Assembly: GCA_018714665.1 (NCBI GenBank)
Contig: DVNA01000130.1
Span: 1-29,801 of the forward strand
Length of the DNA: 29,801 nt
Reading direction: 5' to 3'
Origin: Candidatus Gallibacteroides avistercoris
Lineage (GTDB): Bacteria; Bacteroidota; Bacteroidia; Bacteroidales; CHK158-818
Of the stretch, positions 16,998 through 24,681 are shown piece after piece. The notes beneath the pieces are model-generated. The model was not told where the DNA came from. It made no database searches and saw nothing but the letters and a program-made list of their open reading frames with translations. Position 1 is the stretch's first letter, and each line of letters opens with the position of its first letter. A program made the position numbers and the translations under genes.

Positions 16998-17945
16998 ATG
17001 GCAGAAAAAAGACATGTACGGTGCTTGATTATCGGTTCGGGTCCGGCCGGTTACACCGCCGCCATCTATGCATCCAGAGCAAACCTGAACCCGGTATTGT
17101 ACGAAGGCATACAACCCGGTGGACAGTTGACCACCACCACCGAGATAGAGAATTTCCCCGGTTATCCACAAGGCATTTCAGGGGTCGAACTGATGGAAGA
17201 CCTGCGCAAACAGGCCGAACGGTTCGGTACTGAAATCCATTCAGGGATTGCTGTTTCTGTCGATTTTTCAGGGAAACCGCTGCAAGTAACCTTCGACGAC
17301 AACCAAACCATCGAAGCCGATACGGTCATCATCGCTACCGGAGCCTCGGCCAAATACCTGGGACTGCCCGATGAGGCCAAATATGCCGGTATGGGCGTTT
17401 CGGCCTGTGCTACCTGCGACGGATTCTTCTACCGTAAAAAGGTGGTAGCCGTAGTAGGCGGAGGCGATACCGCCTGCGAAGAGGCCGGATACCTCTCCCA
17501 ACTGGCTTCCAAGGTGTACCTGATTGTCCGGAAAAACTACCTGCGCGCATCCAAAATCATGCAGGAACGTGTAACCCGGACGGCCAACATCGAGATTCTG
17601 TTCGAAACCCAAGTAGTGGGGTTATTCGGTGAAAACGGCGTAGAGGGGGCCCATATTGTCCAGCACCAAGGAACTCCCGAGGAGAGCTATTCAGACCTGC
17701 CGATAGACGGGCTCTTCCTGGCCATCGGACACAAGCCCAATACAGACATATTCAAGCCCTATCTCTCGCTTGATGAAACCGGCTACATCCAGACAGAAGG
17801 GATAACGACTGCAACAAACATTGCAGGGGTGTTTGCAGCCGGCGACGTGGCCGATCCCCATTACCGTCAAGCGATAACCGCTGCGGCAAGCGGCTGTAAG
17901 GCGGCCATAGATGCCGAACGTTACTTGGCAGAGAACCGGTTTTAA
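16998..17945 (+). CDS. trxB: Thioredoxin reductase
   Basis: A 315-residue cytoplasmic FAD/NADPH enzyme that reduces thioredoxin. The FAD motif is IIGSGPAGYTAAIYASRA (11-28), the redox-active pair is Cys137-Ala-Thr-Cys140, the NADPH motif is VVGGGDTACEEA (about 152-163), and the C-terminal FAD motif is GVFAAGDVADPHYRQAITAAASG. Length is typical (about 315). It is last in the ftsK-lolA-trxB run. The following 75 nt before the next ATG contain no recognisable terminator. Confidence 0.97.
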   Translation: MAEKRHVRCLIIGSGPAGYTAAIYASRANLNPVLYEGIQPGGQLTTTTEIENFPGYPQGISGVELMEDLRKQAERFGTEIHSGIAVSVDFSGKPLQVTFDDNQTIEADTVIIATGASAKYLGLPDEAKYAGMGVSACATCDGFFYRKKVVAVVGGGDTACEEAGYLSQLASKVYLIVRKNYLRASKIMQERVTRTANIEILFETQVVGLFGENGVEGAHIVQHQGTPEESYSDLPIDGLFLAIGHKPNTDIFKPYLSLDETGYIQTEGITTATNIAGVFAAGDVADPHYRQAITAAASGCKAAIDAERYLAENRF

Positions 17946-18020
17946 CGGAGTTGTTCGAGACTGATGGTTTCCTCCTCGTTGGGTGAAGGAACACTCATAT
18001 CCTCCTTTCAAATTGTCCGC

Positions 18021-19133
18021 ATGAAAAAAGGAATTGTATTGGCCTGCTTCTGCCTGATCGCCGCTTGGGGGTATTGCCAAGGGGGAAAGACCCGTATCAC
18101 ATGGGACTATTCTTCCCAAAAATTTGTAAACACAGGCGTTTATGCACGGGTTAAGAAACTCGCAGCGGGAGAGCTCTGTCTGGTGTACAGCCAAGGCCCG
18201 ACCATCTGGATTCGTAAAAGTACCGACGAAGGCCAAAGCTGGTTGCCCGCTATCAAGGTAAGCGAGGATGAACGCTACAACTATACCAATTCCGAGCTGT
18301 TGCAACTGCAAAACGGCTGGTTGCTCTATACATGGAACGCCCGTCCCAGAGAAGAAAACAGACACGAATACCTGATCATGGGAGCCATCTCCAAAGACCA
18401 GGGCGAGACGTGGGAAGCGGAACAAACCATCTACCAGGCCGGGAAAAATTTTCACAACGGTTGCTGGGAGCCATTCGCCCTGCAACTGCCCAATGGCGAG
18501 ATACAACTCTACTTTGCCAACGAGCTACCCTATCCCCAAAGTTACGAGCAGGAGATTACCCTGCTCCGATCGTTCAGCAACGGAACCTTATGGAGCCCTC
18601 CGCAGACGGTCTCTTTCAGAAAAGGGAAGAGAGACGGTATGCCCGTGGCCGTTCGCCTTCAAAACGGAGAGATAGCCCTGGCCATTGAAGACAATGGTAT
18701 AGCCGGGACCTTCAAACCCGTGATTGTCCGTACCGACGACAACTGGAAAGGGGGAACGGTACGGGCCGACACCCCCCAACGGGAACATGCTCTGGCCCGC
18801 CCATATCAACTGCCGGACTCCGTATATGCCGGAGCTCCGTATCTGATACAACTGAAAAACGGAGCCACCCTGCTGGCCGTCCAGTCGTCCGAAAGCCGAA
18901 ACGGCACCACCGAAAAATATGCCAACCTCCGCGTATATGTAGGCGATGAAAATGCCCGAAACTTTTCCTCCCCCACGACTCCCTATCCGACACTTCCACC
19001 GCAGGCGCACGCCCTGTGGAACTCCCTGTGCCAGATCAACGACTCTACCGTCATGGCCGTATCCTCGCTGGGCGGATTGGAACAGGAGAACGGTATCTGG
19101 ACGGTTACCGGAAAAATAACCACATCCGAATAA
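18021..19133 (+). CDS. Secreted sialidase-fold (Asp-box) glycoside hydrolase-like protein
   Basis: A 370-residue exported protein. The signal peptide is MKKGIVLACFCLIAAWGYCQ (1-20). The frame is open upstream to 17964, but that part is not signal-like, so ATG 18021 is chosen. Two clear Asp-boxes (SxDxGxxW) mark a six-bladed sialidase-type propeller: STDEGQSW (67-74) and SKDQGETW (124-131), plus a weaker SFSNGTLW (184-191). GCWEPF (147-152), LYFANE (163-168) and KRDGMPVA (203-210) recall, from memory, the active-site blocks of GH93-type exo-arabinanases rather than classic GH33 sialidases. Enzymatic activity is not established; annotation pipelines will probably call it exo-alpha-sialidase. 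It lies 75 nt after trxB on the same strand with no obvious -7 box of its own. Confidence 0.7.
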   Translation: MKKGIVLACFCLIAAWGYCQGGKTRITWDYSSQKFVNTGVYARVKKLAAGELCLVYSQGPTIWIRKSTDEGQSWLPAIKVSEDERYNYTNSELLQLQNGWLLYTWNARPREENRHEYLIMGAISKDQGETWEAEQTIYQAGKNFHNGCWEPFALQLPNGEIQLYFANELPYPQSYEQEITLLRSFSNGTLWSPPQTVSFRKGKRDGMPVAVRLQNGEIALAIEDNGIAGTFKPVIVRTDDNWKGGTVRADTPQREHALARPYQLPDSVYAGAPYLIQLKNGATLLAVQSSESRNGTTEKYANLRVYVGDENARNFSSPTTPYPTLPPQAHALWNSLCQINDSTVMAVSSLGGLEQENGIWTVTGKITTSE

Positions 19134-19211
19134 GATCCATCCTCCATCCCGACAACAAACCACCGAATCGAATTTATCATTACCGGGGACAAAAAATATC
19201 ATATTTAGTTT

Positions 19212-19219
19212 TATCTTTG
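19212..19219 (+). promoter_or_regulatory. -7 box of the putative porin gene
   Basis: TATCTTTG at 19212-19219 fits TAnnTTTG. The -33 region is not a good match. The ATG at 19227 is only 7 nt downstream of the box, so the transcript would be leaderless or nearly so. Confidence 0.55.
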
Positions 19220-19226
19220 CACTCGT

Positions 19227-21200
19227 ATGAAAAAAGCACTATATGTAGTTATCCTATTGGTTTGCAGCACAACGCTTCTTTTGGGACAAACCAGAAAGAA
19301 GACCCACTCTGCCGACCCGTACGCATGGCGCCTTACCCAACCGCTGGGTAACCGCTACCTCGTACCCATGGATACACTGATGCTCAACTTCTACCAGACT
19401 GACCTGCCAGCTACCTACTCGGTGGCCAACGGTTTTACAGGTGTATTGGGGGGAGCGATGCATTCAAAGATATTCTTCGACCGGCAACCCATGCGCGAAT
19501 TTATCTTTGAGCAACCTTATCTTCACTGGATACCGACACCCTCTACCTTCAACTTCTACAATACCCGGATACCGTTTACGCACGTATCCTACCTGACAGG
19601 AGGGACAAAAGCTACGGCGCCGGATCACCTGAACATCGTATTCTCGGGCAATGCCAACAAACGGCTGGCTATCGGTGCCGGATTCGACCTGATTTTTGCA
19701 CGAGGCTACTACGACAACCAAAACACCAAAGACCTGAGCTATCAAATAAACGGCAGTTATATCGGCGAGAAGTATGAGCTGCAATTTTTTCTCAACACAT
19801 ACAACTTTGTAAACAAGGAAAACGGCGGTATCCAAAACGACGACTATATTCTGAAACCGGAAGAGACCGGTGGTAAGAACGGAGTGGATCCTCAAACCAT
19901 CCCCGTCAACCTGACCGATGCCCACAACCGTACCCGTGGCAAGAACTATTTCGCCACACAACGCTACAACCTCGGCTTTTACAGGGAAAAAGAGAAAACA
20001 AACCCCAAAGATACCCTTAGCCAGGGGGAAGAGTTCGTACCGGTATCCAGCATCATACACACCATCGAATACCAAGCCAACCGGCGGCGTTTTATCGCTA
20101 CCAATCCTACCGCCTCACCGGGCGAGGAGCCGTTCTGGCAATACAACTACTTCGACGACGAGAATACGAACGACACCACCTCATACTGGTCTGTCAAGAA
20201 CACCGTGGGACTCTCCCTGCGCGAAGGGTTCAACCGCTATGCCAAAGCCGGACTGACAGGATACCTGACCTACGAGGCCCGGCAGTTCAAGACCATGGGC
20301 GATACCACCCTGGTATTCGACGACGAAGGGAACAGAGTACCCACCCCTCAACAGAAATACCGGGAGAACTTGTTGTGGGTAGGTGCCCAACTCTCCAAGC
20401 AACAAGGGAAAATCTTGACCTACACCGTTGATGGAAAAATCGGGCTCAGCGGACCTGCTGCCGGAGCCATAGACGTAGAAGGGGCCATCAATACCCGCAT
20501 CCCAATCAAAAAGGATACCATTCAGGTCAGGGCTTACGGCTTCTTTAAGAATACAGAACCGGCCTTTTATTACCGGCACTATTCGTCCAACCATTTCTAT
20601 TGGAACAACAATTTCGGGAAAGAACGCCGTTTCCGTGTCGGAGGAGAATTTTCAGTACCCCGGTGGAGGACCTCCATCAACGTGGGAGTGGAAAACCTGC
20701 AAAACCATGTTTACCTAAATCAAAATGCCCTCCCCCAACAGGAGAGCGACATCATACAGGTCTTTTCGGCCGAGCTGAACCAGAATTTCAAATTCGGCAT
20801 ATTCAACCTCGACAACAAACTGGTATATCAAAAGAGCAGCAAACCCAGTATTATCTCGCTGCCCGATTTCAGTCTGCAAAGCAACATGTACCTGCTGTTC
20901 CGCATCGCACGGGTGCTGCACGTACAGTTCGGCGTCGATTGCCAATACTTCACCAGCTATTACAGCGACGCGTACCAACCGGCTACCCTGAGTTTCTACA
21001 ACCAGCGCGAAATCAAGGTAGGAAACTATCCGCTGATGAACCTGTATGCCAATATGAAACTGAAACAGACTCGGTTCTTTGTGATGCTCTCGCACGTAAA
21101 CCAAGGCCTGTTCGGCGGAAACAACTATTTCATATTGCCACACTATCCGTTAAACCCCCGCTCTTTCCAGATGGGGGTATCCATAGATTTCTCCAATTAA
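19227..21200 (+). CDS. Putative outer-membrane porin (Porin_10-like family of Bacteroidota)
   Basis: A 657-residue protein with a signal peptide (1-20, ending LLLG before QTRKK). The remainder is rich in alternating hydrophobic/polar strands with aromatic ends, for example KYELQFFLNTYNFV, KYFATQRYN split by turns, and VGGEFSVPRW. It ends QMGVSIDFSN, a typical outer-membrane beta-barrel C-terminus with a penultimate aromatic-Ser-Asn strand. Long soluble loops fill the middle. Length (about 650) and opening match the Bacteroidota 'putative porin' family. The next gene starts 18 nt after the stop, so porin and solute-binding protein are probably co-transcribed. There are no TonB-box or plug features, which argues against a SusC/TonB receptor. 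Confidence 0.78.
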   Translation: MKKALYVVILLVCSTTLLLGQTRKKTHSADPYAWRLTQPLGNRYLVPMDTLMLNFYQTDLPATYSVANGFTGVLGGAMHSKIFFDRQPMREFIFEQPYLHWIPTPSTFNFYNTRIPFTHVSYLTGGTKATAPDHLNIVFSGNANKRLAIGAGFDLIFARGYYDNQNTKDLSYQINGSYIGEKYELQFFLNTYNFVNKENGGIQNDDYILKPEETGGKNGVDPQTIPVNLTDAHNRTRGKNYFATQRYNLGFYREKEKTNPKDTLSQGEEFVPVSSIIHTIEYQANRRRFIATNPTASPGEEPFWQYNYFDDENTNDTTSYWSVKNTVGLSLREGFNRYAKAGLTGYLTYEARQFKTMGDTTLVFDDEGNRVPTPQQKYRENLLWVGAQLSKQQGKILTYTVDGKIGLSGPAAGAIDVEGAINTRIPIKKDTIQVRAYGFFKNTEPAFYYRHYSSNHFYWNNNFGKERRFRVGGEFSVPRWRTSINVGVENLQNHVYLNQNALPQQESDIIQVFSAELNQNFKFGIFNLDNKLVYQKSSKPSIISLPDFSLQSNMYLLFRIARVLHVQFGVDCQYFTSYYSDAYQPATLSFYNQREIKVGNYPLMNLYANMKLKQTRFFVMLSHVNQGLFGGNNYFILPHYPLNPRSFQMGVSIDFSN

Positions 21201-21218
21201 CAGAAACCGTTCCCGGCG

Positions 21219-22043
21219 ATGAACTACCACAAAAGATTGACTCTGTATCTGGCCCTATTGAGCATCGTAATCTTGTGCATGAGCATCATCCGTCTTTCGT
21301 TGTGGAAGAAAGACGAACCCAGAGACCTCCCCGACATCGTCCGGGAGGGTATCTTACGCATTGCCATAGATTACAACCCGCAAAGTTACTACATACAAGG
21401 CGACTCGGTGGTCGGGTTTGAATACCGGCTGGCCCGGATGATTGGGGAAGAGAGCGGATTAGCGGTGGAGCTCTATCCGGAAATCAACCTGCAAAAGAGC
21501 CTGGACGGCCTGAACGAACGGCAGTTCGACATCGTGGCCCGCCCGTTGCCGGTAACCACGCAAAACAAGCAATCGTACAACTTTACCGAACCCATCCGGC
21601 TAAACCGACAAGTACTGGTACAAAGGAAAGCCTCGTACAACGGGGGGAAAGAACCCATCCGCAACCAACTTGACCTGGCCCAGAAGAGGTTGCACATCAT
21701 CCCCGACGAATCGACCCAGTTACGCATCAAAAACCTTTCCCACGAAATTGGCGACACCATATACACCATCGAAGAAGAGCTGTACGGATATGAACAACTC
21801 ATCATTTTAGTGGCCAAGGGAGAAATAGATTTTGCCGTCTGCAACCAGGACATCGCCCGGCAAATGAGCCAGACATACCCGGAAATAGACATCGAAACGG
21901 ACATCAGCTTTACCCAGTTCCAATCGTGGGCGGTACGGAAAGAATCAATCGTGCTGCTCGACAGCCTCAACTCGTGGCTGGAACGCATACAACAAAGACC
22001 CGATTTCCAAAAGATGCTGAAAGCAGACAAGATAACCCGGTAA
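21219..22043 (+). CDS. Membrane-anchored family 3 solute-binding protein (MltF N-domain-like)
   Basis: A 274-residue protein. Residues about 7-28 form one membrane helix with no clear cleavage site or lipobox, so the protein is probably anchored to the inner membrane facing the periplasm. The rest is an SBP_bac_3-type fold: GILRIAIDYNPQSYYIQGDSVVGFEYRLARMI is the usual first lobe opening, followed by FDIVARPLPVTTQNKQSYNFTEPI. The second lobe contains VAKGEIDFAVCNQDIARQM. It resembles the non-catalytic N-terminal half of the lytic transglycosylase MltF, but the SLT catalytic domain is missing. No ABC permease or ATPase gene is nearby. It lies 18 nt after the putative porin. Ligand unknown. Confidence 0.8.
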   Translation: MNYHKRLTLYLALLSIVILCMSIIRLSLWKKDEPRDLPDIVREGILRIAIDYNPQSYYIQGDSVVGFEYRLARMIGEESGLAVELYPEINLQKSLDGLNERQFDIVARPLPVTTQNKQSYNFTEPIRLNRQVLVQRKASYNGGKEPIRNQLDLAQKRLHIIPDESTQLRIKNLSHEIGDTIYTIEEELYGYEQLIILVAKGEIDFAVCNQDIARQMSQTYPEIDIETDISFTQFQSWAVRKESIVLLDSLNSWLERIQQRPDFQKMLKADKITR

Positions 22044-22147
22044 ATTTTATAGACTAAAAACTACTCCCCCAACGCCCTCCTGTAAGGGTCGTAACCCGAG
22101 AAGCTATTTTGTTGAATTGAGATAAAAGAGGGCAGTATAGTACAACC

Positions 22148-23179
22148 TTATCTTTTGCCCGAATCCATGAATTTGCGATAACGCAAGAGGGCATCGGAGA
22201 TATCGACCGTCTCTTCCTCCCGGAAAAATGTCGCCGGCTTATGTGGATGCCAGTTCCCGACAATATTCCCGTCGTATAGAATTACAGGATAAAATACCCC
22301 GAAGTTGTTGTGAGCCCGATGCCGGAACGCCTCGTCAAGTACATGATGGCGGCTTTTATACCCGAGCAGGTATTCATCATACGAGGGTAACAAGAGCGTC
22401 TGACGACGACCGCCTCTCACCCGGCAATCGCGGTGAATAAAATAGGTACAATCCTTATAAGGTTCGGCAACCAGCTCATCGCCCATAGCCTCTATGGCAC
22501 GACGACACTCGCCGATACCGAGGTTCGTCCACCAAACAAAGTCTTCAAGAGTAGCCGGGGAGTGGCTTCGGAAATATTTCCGGGCAAGCAGCAAGAGGGA
22601 TTCCTCCCGCGTCATATCCGGCGTATGCGGGATTCGCTCGTCGATCAACGCGTATGTACTCTGCTTCGGGTCAAGCTCTCCGCTGCAAATAATTCCTTCG
22701 AGTTCGGCCCGACGCAGATAGATAGACATGGTATGGGCATCGTCGGCAAGGCCTTTTTCGGCCAGACGGGCCAAGAGCTCATCTTTGCGCATGGTCTTTT
22801 GCCCCATGAGTACCTGACGAATAAGCTGGTTGGCGTACTCATACTCCTTTTCGTCTATTGTACGCCCACGATACGCCAAATATCCACGGATGGCAGACCG
22901 GTTCTTGTCGGCACACAATTTCAACATCCACCGAAGATCTTCTGCCGCCACCAACTGCCACGTGCATCGGAACAGGTGCGTACGTACGATACGCCCGGTA
23001 TCGTACGCCTTTTGAAAAGCAGACATCAAAGGTTCTTTCATTCTCATACCTACCGCCCAACGTACCATCCGATACTCCTGGGCCTGTAACATCCCCATCC
23101 ACGAAACCAAATCGTGAACATCGGAGAATTGCGAACCAACCAACTGCTGACTGATAACTCGTATCTGGGGTATATTCAT
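22148..23179 (-). CDS. Winged-helix HTH_42 family protein, AlkZ-like DNA glycosylase candidate
   Basis: A 343-residue cytoplasmic protein of the HTH_42 (DUF1006/YcaQ) superfamily, built of tandem winged-helix domains. Family members such as Streptomyces AlkZ and E. coli YcaQ (AlkX) are DNA glycosylases that excise bulky alkylated bases and unhook crosslinks. AlkZ uses a Gln-x-Gln motif; here MLQAQEYRMVRWAVGMR gives Gln32-Ala-Gln34. The signature LLPSYDEYLLGYKSRHHVLD is also present near residue 265. The longer frame to 23368 is rejected: the extra 63 residues are not family-like and overlap the minus-strand promoter. ATG at 23179 (MNIPQIRVISQQL) matches normal family openings. It converges with the solute-binding-protein gene and diverges from rseC. 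Confidence 0.82.
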   Translation of the reverse strand: MNIPQIRVISQQLVGSQFSDVHDLVSWMGMLQAQEYRMVRWAVGMRMKEPLMSAFQKAYDTGRIVRTHLFRCTWQLVAAEDLRWMLKLCADKNRSAIRGYLAYRGRTIDEKEYEYANQLIRQVLMGQKTMRKDELLARLAEKGLADDAHTMSIYLRRAELEGIICSGELDPKQSTYALIDERIPHTPDMTREESLLLLARKYFRSHSPATLEDFVWWTNLGIGECRRAIEAMGDELVAEPYKDCTYFIHRDCRVRGGRRQTLLLPSYDEYLLGYKSRHHVLDEAFRHRAHNNFGVFYPVILYDGNIVGNWHPHKPATFFREEETVDISDALLRYRKFMDSGKR

Positions 23180-23201
23180 AACCGTGTCTGCCTTTATCCG
23201 A

Positions 23202-23232
23202 CAAAAATAGTTGAAATGTAACACATAACTAA
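23202..23232 (-). promoter_or_regulatory. Promoter of the AlkZ-like gene
   Basis: Read on the minus strand, TATTTTTG (23209 to 23202) matches TAnnTTTG, and TTAG at 23232 to 23229 is a one-mismatch -33 box at 19-nt spacing. Transcription would start near 23197, about 18 nt before the ATG at 23179. Confidence 0.55.
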
Positions 23233-23290
23233 ATTTTAAACAGCGTATATTATTCTCCATAAATCCCATCGGTATTTGGACGAGTTTCGC

Positions 23291-23298
23291 TATCTTTG
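23291..23298 (+). promoter_or_regulatory. -7 box of the rseC-rnf operon
   Basis: TATCTTTG at 23291-23298 fits TAnnTTTG; the leader to the ATG at 23328 would be about 25 nt. No convincing -33 lies 19 nt upstream. It is divergent from the promoter at 23202-23232, the two sharing an AT-rich region of about 60 nt. Confidence 0.6.
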
Positions 23299-23327
23299 CA
23301 TACACTGTAAAAAGGTATGAAGATTGA

Positions 23328-23741
23328 ATGAGCCAAGTAATCGAACATCCGGGAACCATCCTAACCATACAAAACGGCGTGGCCCGGATTCAAATCACAC
23401 AATACGCTGCTTGCAGCGGGTGTCATGCCCGTTCAGTCTGTCTGATATCCGACTGCCGTGAAAAAGTGATCGAAGTGCCTTGCTCGGAAACAAGCTGGCA
23501 GGCGGGCGATGCCGTTACCGTTACAGGTTCTGAGCAGATGGGGAACAAAGCGGTACGACTGGCTTTTTTATACCCGTCGATCATCCTGTTCTTCGTACTG
23601 TGGTTCGTGCTGCATTATACCGAAAACGAACTTGCAGCCGGCATCGCTGCTTTGGCGGCACTCATTCCGTACTATGCCGCGCTCTATCTTTTCAAGGACA
23701 AATTAAAAAAACAGTTGGTTTTCAGCATAAAAGAGCCTTAA
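23328..23741 (+). CDS. rseC: RseC/MucC family protein at the head of the rnf operon
   Basis: A 137-residue inner-membrane protein of the RseC_MucC family. The cytoplasmic N-terminal domain has a cysteine cluster Cys29, Cys32, Cys38, Cys43 (AACSGCHARSVC... DC), typical of the family and able to bind a metal or Fe-S cluster. Two membrane helices follow (about 75-97 and 102-121), with a basic cytoplasmic tail. In E. coli, RseC works with the Rsx (Rnf) complex to keep SoxR reduced. Here it lies 34 nt upstream of rnfB on the same strand, so it is co-transcribed with the whole rnf set. Bacteroidota seldom use SoxR, so a direct role in Rnf assembly or reduction is plausible but inferred. Confidence 0.88.
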   Translation: MSQVIEHPGTILTIQNGVARIQITQYAACSGCHARSVCLISDCREKVIEVPCSETSWQAGDAVTVTGSEQMGNKAVRLAFLYPSIILFFVLWFVLHYTENELAAGIAALAALIPYYAALYLFKDKLKKQLVFSIKEP

Positions 23742-23775
23742 CCCGACATAACAGAAGATTTATAACACCACATTC

Positions 23776-24681
23776 ATGCTTATTACAGAGAATCTACTTA
23801 TCATCACCATAGTCTCATTAGGAGGTATCGGACTTGTCAGTGCCGTTATCTTGTATTTGGTATCGCGGCGTTTCAAAGTTTACGAAGACCCGCGCATCAA
23901 AATCATCGAAGAGATGCTTCCCCAGGCGAATTGCGGCGGATGCGGACAGGCAGGATGCCACGGATTTGCCGAGAGCTGTGTAAAATCGCCTACCCTGTCG
24001 GGACTGTTTTGCCCGGTAGGAGGAGCGGAACTGATGAACAACATTACGTCCGTTTTGGGGAAAGAGGCCGAAAAAAACATCCCCCGGATTGCCGTGGTAA
24101 GGTGCAACGGAAGTTGCCGGAACCGATCCCGAACATCGAGATACGACGGAGCCCCCAGTTGCAGCATAGAGGCCGCCTTATACAAAGGCGATACCGATTG
24201 TGCGTTCGGATGCCTGGGTCATGGCGATTGCCAGAAAGCCTGTCTGTTCGATGCCATCCGGATAGATCCCGACACGGGAATCCCGGTAGTGGATGAAGAG
24301 AAATGTACCGCTTGCGGAGCTTGCGTAAAGGCCTGCCCGCGCGGCATTATCGAATTACGGAAAAAGGGACCCAAATCGCGCCGTATCTATGTAGAGTGCG
24401 TCAATCAAGAGAAAGGAGCAACGGCCCGCAAAGCGTGTAAGGCGGCCTGCATAGGTTGTTCGAAATGTGTACAAGTGTGCCCGTTCGAGGCAATCGAGGT
24501 ACGCAACCACTTGGCCTATATCGACGACAACAAATGCCGCCTCTGCCGCAAATGTACCGAGGTTTGCCCCACGTCGGCCATCCGGTCGGTACATTTCCCG
24601 CCCAAAAAAGAACGCGTCGCACCAGCAACGGATACGGTCGAAAAACAAAACCAAAAAGGAAACGAATCACCTATATGCTAA
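23776..24681 (+). CDS. rnfB: Rnf complex ferredoxin subunit RnfB, long polyferredoxin form
   Basis: A 301-residue iron-sulfur subunit that passes electrons from ferredoxin into the Rnf complex. An N-terminal membrane helix (about 7-29) precedes the Fe-S (FeS4/ASF) domain with Cys53-x2-Cys56-x4-Cys61 and Cys79. Cysteine sets typical of 4Fe-4S ferredoxin domains follow: Cys142/146/152/156, Cys177/180/183/187, Cys225/228/231/235 and Cys254/257/260/264. That implies about five clusters, against three in the ~190-residue E. coli RsxB. Similar long forms are known in Bacteroidota and clostridia. Extra cysteines (68, 110, 114, 129, 208, 221) are unassigned. The last seven bases overlap the start of rnfC (ATGCTAA), suggesting translational coupling. 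Confidence 0.94.
   Translation: MLITENLLIITIVSLGGIGLVSAVILYLVSRRFKVYEDPRIKIIEEMLPQANCGGCGQAGCHGFAESCVKSPTLSGLFCPVGGAELMNNITSVLGKEAEKNIPRIAVVRCNGSCRNRSRTSRYDGAPSCSIEAALYKGDTDCAFGCLGHGDCQKACLFDAIRIDPDTGIPVVDEEKCTACGACVKACPRGIIELRKKGPKSRRIYVECVNQEKGATARKACKAACIGCSKCVQVCPFEAIEVRNHLAYIDDNKCRLCRKCTEVCPTSAIRSVHFPPKKERVAPATDTVEKQNQKGNESPIC

Noticed and set aside
17691..18506. Open frame of 271 codons on the minus strand across the trxB end, the gap and the sialidase-fold gene
   Set aside because: It overlaps two well-supported genes on the other strand and shows no domain or signal peptide; the gap part is only 75 nt.
20600..21421. Open frame of 273 codons on the plus strand across the porin and solute-binding protein genes
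   Set aside because: Arg/Pro/Gln-rich product with no family likeness; both overlapped genes are well supported in their own frames.
22433..23089. Open frame of 218 codons on the plus strand opposite the AlkZ-like gene
   Set aside because: Antisense to a conserved family protein with a matching promoter; product has no recognisable domain.
23180..23368. Upstream extension of the AlkZ-like gene
   Set aside because: It covers the minus-strand promoter and the start of rseC, and the residues do not resemble the family.
24456..24674. Upstream extension of rnfC into rnfB
   Set aside because: The 73 extra residues are an out-of-frame reading of the RnfB cysteine motifs; the family N-terminus begins at 24675.
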